Source of the DNA: Salmonirosea aquatica
Lineage (GTDB): Bacteria > Bacteroidota > Bacteroidia > Cytophagales > Spirosomataceae
Assembly: GCF_009296315.1 (NCBI RefSeq)
Contig: NZ_WHLY01000002.1
Span: 1,922,001-1,986,000, forward strand
Length of the DNA: 64,000 nucleotides
Direction of reading: 5' to 3'
The translations under genes were made by a program, and so were the position numbers. Positions 37,617 to 45,334 of this stretch are shown here, piece after piece (within the stretch, counting starts at the first letter, position 1; the number at the start of each line of letters is the position of its first letter). The notes beneath the pieces were generated by a model. The model saw nothing but the letters and a program-made list of their open reading frames with translations. It was not told the origin of the DNA and ran no database searches.

Positions 37617-39092
37617 ATGAAATCATATATCAATCCTAAGTACTTCGCTTCCCTGATGCTGGCCGGCGCTCTGTCAGTGACCAGCTGCACCAAGGACTTC
37701 GACGAAATCAATACCAACCCCAACAGCCCCACTACCATCGGGGCACAGTACCTGCTTCCAACCGGCATCGAGTCGGCGGTAGATCGCTACTGGGGACACC
37801 GTACCCGCTTCGAGCGCATCAACATCGACGCCGCCGAGCTGTATGTACAGCATTTTACGCGTAATATTTACTCCAATGAGGGCGATAACTACGAAGTGTC
37901 ACCGGCGCTGGTAGCCAACAACTGGAAGGGGCTGTACAACGATGCCCTGCTCAATTTCCAGCGCATCATCATCCAGGCGGGTCCATCAGGAATCAGTCCC
38001 AATGCCAATTACGAAGGCGTAGCCTTGGTAATGCGTTCCTGGGTATTCTCCCTGTTGACCGACATGTACGGAGCCATCCCTTATTCGGAAGCAATTGCCG
38101 GCACAAGTGAGAATCCGGTCTACAAGCCCAAGTATGATTCCATGGAGCAAGTCTACGCCGGCCTCCTGAATGACCTGAAAATGGCCAATGAGAAACTGAC
38201 CGTGGGCGGCCCGGCGATATCCGGCGATATCCTCTACAGCGGCGATATTCTGAAATGGAAGAAGTTTGCCAACTCGCTTCGCTTACGCCTCGCCAACCGG
38301 CAGGCAGCCAAGAAACCAGCCGAGTCCAAGGCGATCATGGCAGAGATTCTGGCCGATGCATCCAAGTACCCCATCTTTACCAGCAACGCCGACAATGCCT
38401 CCCTGAAATGTACTACGGTACTGCCCAGCAACAACGAATGGAACCAGGTGATGGTGCAGGATGGACGGACCGACTGGAATATCAGCTCGACGCTGGCCGA
38501 TAAAATGAATGCCCTCGGCGATACCCGCATCACCGTATACGCCAATCCCAATAAGGATGGTAAGTACCAGGGACACCCCAACGGTCTGCCCGACGCCATT
38601 GCCACCGGCTACCTGTCTACCAGCTCGACCATTGGCAGTTATTTTCTCAAAGCCGACGCACCCGAGGTGATCATGACATTCGCCGAACTGAATCTGATTC
38701 TGGCCGAAGCCGCTTTCGATGGCGATATCACCGGCGACGCCACATCATACTTTGAGAAAGGTATCACGGCTTCGTTTGCCCAATACGGCCTGACCGTCCC
38801 CGCTAGTTATTTTACCACTGTTGGAGCCATTTCAAAAGCCAAGATCATGGAGCAGAAGTGGATCGCCCTGTTTGGCCAAGGCATCGAAGCCTGGACCGAA
38901 AAACGTCGCACCGGCCTGCCGGTTTTCCCAGCTGCCGATAGCCGCGCAATATTTGTGAACGACGGCGTGATGCCTACCCGCTTTACCTACCCTAACTCGG
39001 AGTATTCGCTGAATCAGGAAAGCGTGGAAGCCGGGGTAAAGCTCAACGGTAGCGCCAACGACATGAAGACCAAACTCTGGTGGGCCGAGTGA
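37617..39092 (+). CDS. SusD/RagB-family lipoprotein (SusD-like-2 type)
   Basis: A 491-residue nutrient-binding lipoprotein partnering the SusC-type protein before it. The signal peptide ends in the lipobox VTSC, and the mature protein opens TKDFDEINTNPNSPT, the usual start of the shorter SusD-like-2 branch. Helical segments such as LVMRSWVFSLLTDMYGAIPYSEA match the family, as do WKKFANSLRLRLANRQ and the C-terminal LFGQGIEAWTEKRRTGLP. This branch is clearly different from the SusD at 20030. The branch is often linked to peptide or small-molecule ligands as well as glycans, so the substrate is open. Confidence 0.92.
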   Translation: MKSYINPKYFASLMLAGALSVTSCTKDFDEINTNPNSPTTIGAQYLLPTGIESAVDRYWGHRTRFERINIDAAELYVQHFTRNIYSNEGDNYEVSPALVANNWKGLYNDALLNFQRIIIQAGPSGISPNANYEGVALVMRSWVFSLLTDMYGAIPYSEAIAGTSENPVYKPKYDSMEQVYAGLLNDLKMANEKLTVGGPAISGDILYSGDILKWKKFANSLRLRLANRQAAKKPAESKAIMAEILADASKYPIFTSNADNASLKCTTVLPSNNEWNQVMVQDGRTDWNISSTLADKMNALGDTRITVYANPNKDGKYQGHPNGLPDAIATGYLSTSSTIGSYFLKADAPEVIMTFAELNLILAEAAFDGDITGDATSYFEKGITASFAQYGLTVPASYFTTVGAISKAKIMEQKWIALFGQGIEAWTEKRRTGLPVFPAADSRAIFVNDGVMPTRFTYPNSEYSLNQESVEAGVKLNGSANDMKTKLWWAE

Positions 39093-39131
39093 CCCATCTG
39101 AATTATTTCATATCTAATAGCTCATTACATC

Positions 39132-39598
39132 ATGAAAAAATCATTTTCCTATATTCTTGTCGTGCTGGTAGCCGTCTCGTTTGCTTCCTGCAAAGTAGAA
39201 GATCCTTTCGTGGACCGGGTTGTGGCCCCCGTATTAGTTGATATCGTAGGAGCCGCTTTCGGTGCCCCCATCTCCGCCGAGCCCACGGTGTCCTACCCTA
39301 CTACGGGTAGTGTTACACTCACAGCCCGCCTGCTGGAACTTGATAAGACCAACATCCTGGATCATACCAAAGGAATCGATTCCATTCCAGTGGCCAACAT
39401 TCCGATGAAAATCACCCTCCGCAGCGGTGCTTCCCTGGGCGAGGTCACCTCCAATGCCCAGGGTGTCGTGAGTCTGGAAAAAACCTGGGCCGAGCTGGGG
39501 TACCTACCCCAAAGGCAGGGGCCGTGGTAAAAATATCCTGGTCGGGCAGCTATAAGGGGATTGCTTTCACACGCCTTTCACAAGTTCAGGCCAAATAG
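39132..39598 (+). pseudogene. Small lipoprotein with a -1 frameshift near its end
   Basis: A lipoprotein of unknown function, third gene of the second SusC/SusD operon, 39 bp after susD. The signal peptide ends in SFASC. The frame starting at 39132 stops at 39530 after LGYLPQRQGPW, which looks unnatural. If one G is added to the run at 39497-39500 the frame continues VPTPKAGAVVKISWSG and ends at 39598 after LSQVQAK, giving about 155 residues with normal beta-strand character. This is the second G-run frameshift in the same operon. It may be a decayed gene or a sequencing error. The mature chain may be a beta-sandwich of the kind often encoded after SusD, but I recognise no named family. Confidence 0.65.
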
Positions 39599-39613
39599 TC
39601 GGCTCCAGATTCC

Positions 39614-39646
39614 AGTGCGTCGGGCTCACATCAGACCTGACGCACT
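39614..39646 (+). terminator. Hairpin after the second SusC/SusD operon
   Basis: Eleven-base arms (39614-39624 with 39636-39646, one G-T pair), 15 bp after the extended lipoprotein stop. The following sequence is AT-rich with only a short T run. Confidence 0.5.
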
Positions 39647-39833
39647 ATTAAATTTTCACTACCCGAATTGTAATTAGTACAGTATAAATTATACTATTTT
39701 GCAAAACATTAACTATACGCAATAAAATACTAATAGTCACTGCTTTACATTGTATAAATTATTGAGTACTTTCGCTTTCACAAAACTCTTCCCGTACCTG
39801 CTTTCTTCAAAACATATCAACCTTTCTACTCCC

Positions 39834-41033
39834 ATGTCACAAAAACTAGACCGTCGCAATCTATTAAAATCAGGCCTTCTCACGCTGGGTGGAATGGCCG
39901 TAGCTCCTCATTTAAGGGCAGGGGCATTCGCCAATGCGCCTCTTACGCTGGACCGTTCCAACCGCATTTACCGCAGTCCTTTACTCCGCGAGCACTTCCT
40001 GCCCGGTCAGACCCTGGAGAATCAGGATACTTCGAAAATGATTGCCAAACTCAACGCCAACGAAAACCCCTACGGCCCCCCGGCTCCCGCCATGCAGGCC
40101 GTTAAGGATTCGGTGAATGGTGGCAATCGCTATGCCTGGAAAGAATTGTATGATCTGATCGGTAAAATTGCCAAAAAAGAAGGCGTTACTCCCGATCATA
40201 TCATGATGGGTCCCGGCTCGTCAGACCTTCTGGAAAAAGTGGCTATCGTCCTGTTTAAAGATGGTGGAAATGTAGTATCGGCTGACCCATCCTATATGTC
40301 GCTGATGAACGTGGCCAAGTCAGTGGGGGGTACCTGGAAAGCCGTTCCCTGCAACGACGACTGGACGCACAATCTGAAAGCCATGGAAGCCGCCGTGGAC
40401 AAGGATACCAAACTGGTGTACATCTGTAATCCCAACAACCCCGTGGCGATGATCACGCCGGGTAAGGAACTGCTGGACTTCTGTTCACGCGTGTCGGAGA
40501 AGGTACCCATCTTCATTGATGAGGCGTACATCGAACTTGCCGTAGGAGCCGACACCGAAAGCATGATATCCCTGCTGCAACAAAAGAAAAACGTCATCAT
40601 CGCCCGCACGTTCTCCAAAATCATGGGCATGGCGGGTCTGCGTATCGGCTACATTGCCGCGCTACCTACTTTCCTCGATCAGATTCAGGATATTACGCGG
40701 GGCGGTATGGGCATCGCCTACACATCCATCGCCGCTGCTTCGGCTGCCATGGACGATAAGGACTTTCAGGATAATACCCGCAAACTGAACCACGAAGCGA
40801 AGCAGTACCTGTACAGCAGTCTGGACAAAATGGGCTATAAGTACATCCCTTCCTACACCAATTTCGTGATGTTCCCCATCAGTATGAATGGCAAGGAATA
40901 CCTGAGCAAGATGGGAGCCAAAGGAGTAATGGTACGCTCGTTCGACATGCGGGACAAGACCTGGTGCCGGGTGAGTATCGGCACAATGGACGAAATGAAA
41001 ATGTTTGTAAGCGCGCTACAGGATTTAACCTAA
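39834..41033 (+). CDS. Tat-exported PLP aminotransferase, HisC-like
   Basis: A 399-residue fold-type I aminotransferase related to histidinol-phosphate aminotransferase. The ATG at 39834 gives a twin-arginine signal (DRRNLLKSGLLTLGGMAVAP), so the enzyme is predicted to work in the periplasm, which is unusual for an amino-acid transaminase. Motifs: NANENPYGPP near residue 65, GPGSSDLLEK, YICNPNNPV and the cofactor lysine K262 in FSKIMGMAGLRIGY. The N-terminal extension from 39750 in the same frame is not needed. A transporter gene of the auxin efflux type follows after 110 bp. Substrate unknown; candidates are aromatic amino acids or histidinol phosphate-like amines. Confidence 0.85.
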   Translation: MSQKLDRRNLLKSGLLTLGGMAVAPHLRAGAFANAPLTLDRSNRIYRSPLLREHFLPGQTLENQDTSKMIAKLNANENPYGPPAPAMQAVKDSVNGGNRYAWKELYDLIGKIAKKEGVTPDHIMMGPGSSDLLEKVAIVLFKDGGNVVSADPSYMSLMNVAKSVGGTWKAVPCNDDWTHNLKAMEAAVDKDTKLVYICNPNNPVAMITPGKELLDFCSRVSEKVPIFIDEAYIELAVGADTESMISLLQQKKNVIIARTFSKIMGMAGLRIGYIAALPTFLDQIQDITRGGMGIAYTSIAAASAAMDDKDFQDNTRKLNHEAKQYLYSSLDKMGYKYIPSYTNFVMFPISMNGKEYLSKMGAKGVMVRSFDMRDKTWCRVSIGTMDEMKMFVSALQDLT

Positions 41034-41143
41034 ACTAAATAATTTAATTCAGACCGCCCTCCGATCCGTTTGGCTCGACGATCCAACGCGTCGGGGGGCT
41101 CGTTATTTGCCCGACCGCCATCCAAATCATTCTTTCCATTACC

Positions 41144-42244
41144 ATGAGCGAGGCACTACAGAAGACCATTACTCTAATTTTACTCATTGCTCTGGGGTTG
41201 ATCCTGCGGGGTAAGTTCAAGAACAAAGAACAGCTGAACGGTATCAAGGAAGTGATTCTGTCGGTAGCGTTACCTGCGACTATTTTCATCGCCATGATGA
41301 AAATACACGTGGAAGCCTCTCTGTTTTTCATACCCATTGCGGCACTGGCTTTCAATTTTTTCATTTACTATTTTTCACCACTGGCCTTTAACTTTTTCGG
41401 GGTAGAGAAGGATAGCTCAACCGGACGGACACTCACGATGCTGCTTCCGTCGTTGGCTCCCGGCCTATCCGCTTTCCCGTTCATTGCCGAATTCCTGGGT
41501 GAACAGGGCCTGGCCAAAGCAGCCATGGCCGATGTGGGCAACAAGTTTTTTGTACTCATATTCCTGTACATCATCGCCATGAATATGTTTCTGAAAAACA
41601 GCATCAACGAAGAAACCAACATGGGCGAGAAGATCAAAGGCCTGCTGCTGAGCCTGGTCAAGGAACCCATCAATATTCTGCTTGTGCTGGCCATCGTGTT
41701 GTTGAGCCTGGGAGTGAGCTATAAGACACTACCCCCGGTCGTAGCTGACCTGTTCGACAAGACCAGCGCCATGATGACCCCCCTGGTTCTGATTTTCATC
41801 GGCTTGGCCGTGCAGCTCAAGGAAGGCCGCAAGCGACTGGTTATGTCTATGCTGGTGTTTCGGGCGGGCATCTCCCTCTTTTTCAGCGCGGCGTTGATTG
41901 CTTTATTCAACCTTAACGATACCACCCTCATTCTGCTAGCAGTAGTTGTACCCCTGAGTTCGGCGAGTTTTTGGCCCTTTGCTCACATTTCGGTTTTCAA
42001 TCTCCGCGAGGAAGCTAAGGGTATGTCGAAGGAAAGAAGAACTTTTGATGTGGAGTTGGCCGTATTGATTCTGGCTTTTTCATTGCCTTTTTCAACCATT
42101 CTCATCTTAGGTATTTTATCGACAGGCTCTCTGTTTACCCACCTTCCTACCATCCTGATCGCCGCTTCGGTCCTGACCGGCCTAGGCGTCATTCCTACCC
42201 TGGTGGCAAAATCAGTTTTTAAGGGAGCTCCTTCGGAAGCATAA
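41144..42244 (+). CDS. AEC-type permease
   Basis: A 366-residue inner-membrane protein with about ten hydrophobic helices and a loop near residues 130-155. The pattern resembles the auxin efflux carrier (AEC) family: VILSVALPATIFIAMMKI in helix two and LVLIFIGLAVQLKEG in the second half. The bile acid/Na+ symporter-like inverted repeat fold is therefore likely. Members carry organic acids or amino-acid derivatives. It is probably expressed with the periplasmic aminotransferase 110 bp upstream, so the pair may process and move a keto or amino acid. The cargo is unknown. Confidence 0.75.
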   Translation: MSEALQKTITLILLIALGLILRGKFKNKEQLNGIKEVILSVALPATIFIAMMKIHVEASLFFIPIAALAFNFFIYYFSPLAFNFFGVEKDSSTGRTLTMLLPSLAPGLSAFPFIAEFLGEQGLAKAAMADVGNKFFVLIFLYIIAMNMFLKNSINEETNMGEKIKGLLLSLVKEPINILLVLAIVLLSLGVSYKTLPPVVADLFDKTSAMMTPLVLIFIGLAVQLKEGRKRLVMSMLVFRAGISLFFSAALIALFNLNDTTLILLAVVVPLSSASFWPFAHISVFNLREEAKGMSKERRTFDVELAVLILAFSLPFSTILILGILSTGSLFTHLPTILIAASVLTGLGVIPTLVAKSVFKGAPSEA

Positions 42245-42281
42245 GAGGTACCTGGTAAGTGACGTTCCTAACCCTTATTTT

Positions 42282-42854
42282 GTGAACAGACTTTTCATTC
42301 TACTATTTGCAGTCGCCCTCAATCAGAGCGCCCGGGCCCAAACCGAAGGCCCGAACGTCACGGTTGATTCTCCTGTACACCGCAATCAGCATCACATTCC
42401 CGAAGACGCCTCTGTGATGATGGCTGATGGCAAGTCGAGGAAAGTTTCGGAGGTGGCTCCAGGCGATCCCGTCAAGTGTATCAAGGCGGGCGTAGTAGCT
42501 ACCACCCATATTCGCCAGGTAAATCACCTCAAACGATCCCGACGCTGGCTCACCGCCCTGTATTTGCGGCCCGTAGAAAAGAAAAACGTGAATAGGACCG
42601 TGTGGCCCATGGTACCCGCCGTGCTTCTTGAAGCCGCACCTACCCTTTCTGTGACTACCCACTCAGGCACCAAAACCATCAGTCAATTAAGGAAGGGCGA
42701 TGTGCTGTACCGATACGAACCTGCCACTCAGCAAGTAAGCGCCTGGGAAGTGGGTATTGTGAAGCGCAAATCCCGCCGGGCCGAATCGCTCTATGCACTG
42801 GTTACGGAAAACGGAGCCTTCCTGTTCGAAAATATGGTGGCGATTGAACAGTAA
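42282..42854 (+). CDS. Secreted protein with Hint-like domain
   Basis: A 190-residue exported protein starting at GTG (42282). The signal peptide runs to ARAQ at residue 20. Residues 40-70 (SVMMADGKSRKVSEVAPGD) and 125-185 (TLSVTTHSGTKTISQL then RKGDVLYRY and VTENGAFLFENMVAIEQ) look like the N- and C-terminal parts of a Hint (hedgehog/intein) fold. However, the catalytic Cys or Ser of a processing domain is not seen at the expected place: the domain opens with EDAS. It may be a processing-dead, binding version. The call rests on pattern resemblance only. Function unknown. A terminator follows. Confidence 0.5.
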   Translation: MNRLFILLFAVALNQSARAQTEGPNVTVDSPVHRNQHHIPEDASVMMADGKSRKVSEVAPGDPVKCIKAGVVATTHIRQVNHLKRSRRWLTALYLRPVEKKNVNRTVWPMVPAVLLEAAPTLSVTTHSGTKTISQLRKGDVLYRYEPATQQVSAWEVGIVKRKSRRAESLYALVTENGAFLFENMVAIEQ

Positions 42855-42903
42855 ATCAACAAACCGACCCGCGGGTAGGACGGGTCACATGTGTTTGTAA
42901 GAA

Positions 42904-42927
42904 AGGCTCCCTGGGGAGCCTTTTTTT
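42904..42927 (+). terminator. Intrinsic terminator
   Basis: Arms AGGCTCCC (42904-42911) and GGGAGCCT (42914-42921) running into a T tract, between two convergent genes. Confidence 0.85.
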
Positions 42928-43018
42928 GTGGGTAGAATTCATATGGGCAGACGCGGTTCCATTTTGACTACTACGAGCGCCCTGAAGTCGACATCAAGGC
43001 TGGGTGGTATCTTTCTCG

Positions 43019-44608
43019 TCACCCACCCCCTAGCACCACCCGCGCGGCGTTGCGGCCCGGAATGCCGCTTACGGCCCCACCCCGCTTCGCCGACGAGCCG
43101 CAGACCAGCACACGTTCCCAAGGCGTTTCTACCCCCCAGGCACCTACTTCGGATGCATCCTCGGCAAAAAACCACGACAGGGTATTATGAAAAATATTGC
43201 CCCGGGGCAGGTTTAGCTCCTGTTCCAGATCCCACGCGCTTTTGGCTTCCAGGCAAAGGGTACCCTGCGCGTCGCGGGCCAGGCAATCTTCCAGCGGCTC
43301 GGCCAGGTAAGCGTTGATTCCGCTCAGGAAACGTTTTATGACTTCCTGTTTGGCATTGATAGGATCGGCTATGAAAAGTTTGTAGGGCAAATCCAGGCCA
43401 AAATAGGTGAAGGTGTGGTAGCCTTTCTGTTGTAGTTCGGTGGAAAGAATCGTTGGATCGGTGAGGGTATGGCAGTACATTTCTCCGGCCAGTGTCTGGG
43501 GTACCTTTCCCGCCGCAGCCTGGGCAAAGGTACCCTCCATGTGCGTGTAGGACTGATCGATATGAAAGGTACCGGCAAAAGCATCTTCGGGCCGCACGTT
43601 GGGATCTTTCAAATCGGGTAGTTTTTTCAAAAGCATGTTGATTTTGAACGCTGTGCCTTCATCTTCCGATTTTGGAGATACAGGCTTTTCGCCCAGTAAA
43701 CGGCACAGTTCAGTCGTACTGGCGTTCGACAAAATATACTCAGCTTCAACCTCGTACGCTTCGTCGCCAAGCCGAAAGGAAACCTGATGCTGCGGGCTAC
43801 CTACCTGAATAGCATGAATATCGGCATTACACAGCAAGGTAGCACCGTGGCGTTCGGCGTTGGTTGCCAATTGCCGTGCCAAGGTACCCATGCCGCCTTC
43901 GGGTACCCGCCATTCGCCCGTTTTGTTGCCGATAATGTGGTAGATAAACGTACGATTCTGCAAAAGGCTTTTATCGTAGGCGCTGGTGTAGGCGCCGATC
44001 TTGGCGTCGGTCATCAGTACGCCGCGCAACACATCCGACTGGATGTGTCTCTCCAGAAAATGACCGATCGGCTTTTCCACAAAATCCTGCCACAATTGGC
44101 TTTGCCCGGCCTGTCGAAAACGTTTTTCAAAATCTGATTTGCTCCGCAGCGGTTGCAATAGTGAATCCCAGACCAATTCGGCAAAGGTACCTTGCTGACG
44201 CAGAACGCGCCGGTAACCCTGCCATTCCGATTCTCCGTAGCCCAAATCCAGCACGGATTGTCGCGAAGCCGGTTCGTCGGCATGGCTGATGAGTAGCCCG
44301 CGGTACTGATCCTGAGCTCGGTAAGGCGTATAAGAGGCGATGCGCCGGGGAAGAAGTTTGAGTTGCAAATCCAGTTCTTCGACAATCTGATCCGGAAAAA
44401 GACTAACCAGGTAGGAGTATTGCGACAGATGAGCTTCGTAGTCCGGAAAAACCCGTTTTGAGGCCGTAGCACCACCCAGCGTTTCGTTTTTTTCGAGCAC
44501 CAGGACTTTCTTTCCAGCCCGAGCCAGATAGTTGGCCGCTACCAGGCCGTTGTGCCCGCCGCCGATGATTACCGTATGATACCGGCTAATCCTGGGTTGT
44601 ATTGCCAT
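43019..44608 (-). CDS. FAD-dependent oxidoreductase, phytoene desaturase/PYROXD2-like
   Basis: A 529-residue flavoprotein of the carotenoid desaturase-like amine oxidase group. The FAD-binding motif IIGGGHNGLVAANYLARAGK lies at residues 14-33, followed by LEKNETLGGA. The C-terminal signature VCGSSAKRGGAVSGIPGRNAA matches the PYROXD2 subgroup rather than CrtI proper. No signal peptide. Members oxidise hydrophobic substrates; the true reaction is uncertain. It is followed on the minus strand by nothing of the same pathway, and preceded 24 bp upstream by a ferredoxin/CDGSH protein gene, which could supply or accept its electrons. Confidence 0.82.
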   Translation of the reverse strand: MAIQPRISRYHTVIIGGGHNGLVAANYLARAGKKVLVLEKNETLGGATASKRVFPDYEAHLSQYSYLVSLFPDQIVEELDLQLKLLPRRIASYTPYRAQDQYRGLLISHADEPASRQSVLDLGYGESEWQGYRRVLRQQGTFAELVWDSLLQPLRSKSDFEKRFRQAGQSQLWQDFVEKPIGHFLERHIQSDVLRGVLMTDAKIGAYTSAYDKSLLQNRTFIYHIIGNKTGEWRVPEGGMGTLARQLATNAERHGATLLCNADIHAIQVGSPQHQVSFRLGDEAYEVEAEYILSNASTTELCRLLGEKPVSPKSEDEGTAFKINMLLKKLPDLKDPNVRPEDAFAGTFHIDQSYTHMEGTFAQAAAGKVPQTLAGEMYCHTLTDPTILSTELQQKGYHTFTYFGLDLPYKLFIADPINAKQEVIKRFLSGINAYLAEPLEDCLARDAQGTLCLEAKSAWDLEQELNLPRGNIFHNTLSWFFAEDASEVGAWGVETPWERVLVCGSSAKRGGAVSGIPGRNAARVVLGGG

Positions 44609-44631
44609 ACAGGGAAACGTTCCGGTGTTAT

Positions 44632-45081
44632 TTATCCAATAAAGCCCGTTCGGCTGTGGCTGCCATCACAGTAAGGCTTACTCAGTGATTGTCCGCAACG
44701 GCAGAAAGCCGTCGTCCTGCTCTTTTTCTCCTCATTTCCCGAAGCATCCCTGACCGTAATATCGCCATAGAGTAGCAGGGGCCCGTTGGGTTTCACCTCC
44801 ACCACCGTGGTGCTGGGCATTTCGGATTTCTGCTCATTTATAGCCCCTTCGGTGGTTTGCCCATTATCCATCCGGTAGCTCAATGCTCCCGAGGGACATC
44901 GGTCTACCTGACGGGCAATCGTCTCCGTGTCGGCTCCATCCATGTCGACCCACGGCCTTTTCTGAGGATTAAACACCGACGGAAGCCCTCGGAAACAGAT
45001 CGCGGAATGAATGCATTTGTGTGGTTGCCAAACGACCGTGATTTCGCCGTTGTCGTAAGTCTTGGTAATTCTTTTTTCCAT
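44632..45081 (-). CDS. Fused divergent ferredoxin and CDGSH iron-sulfur protein
   Basis: A 149-residue protein with two iron-sulfur units. The N-terminal part resembles Fer4-19, with CIHSAICFRGLP at residues 22-33 and VDRCPSGALSY near 66. The C-terminal part has the mitoNEET-type motif CRCGQSLSKPYCDGSH (residues 125-140), which binds a 2Fe-2S cluster. The ATG at 45081 gives a natural start; the frame extends upstream to 45210 without support. It lies 23 bp before the FAD oxidoreductase in the same direction. Likely a small electron carrier. Confidence 0.85.
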   Translation of the reverse strand: MEKRITKTYDNGEITVVWQPHKCIHSAICFRGLPSVFNPQKRPWVDMDGADTETIARQVDRCPSGALSYRMDNGQTTEGAINEQKSEMPSTTVVEVKPNGPLLLYGDITVRDASGNEEKKSRTTAFCRCGQSLSKPYCDGSHSRTGFIG

Positions 45082-45334
45082 AGTTTGTGCGCGCCGGGTG
45101 CTGAGCTCCTTTGATTTGAATGGATTGAAGTACCCGATGAAGTTTTGATTTACATTAATCCAAAGCATTTGCTTACCGGGAAGATACTGATTTTGCCTTT
45201 GGTAACGCACAAAATCGGATTTCTCAACCTAACTTTCCCAATTTGTGGTTAAGATTGTACTCCTCCTCCTTTTATCAGGAGGGTGTCATGCATCCAGCTT
45301 TTCGTACCGATTCATCTAAATAACCTTAATCGAA

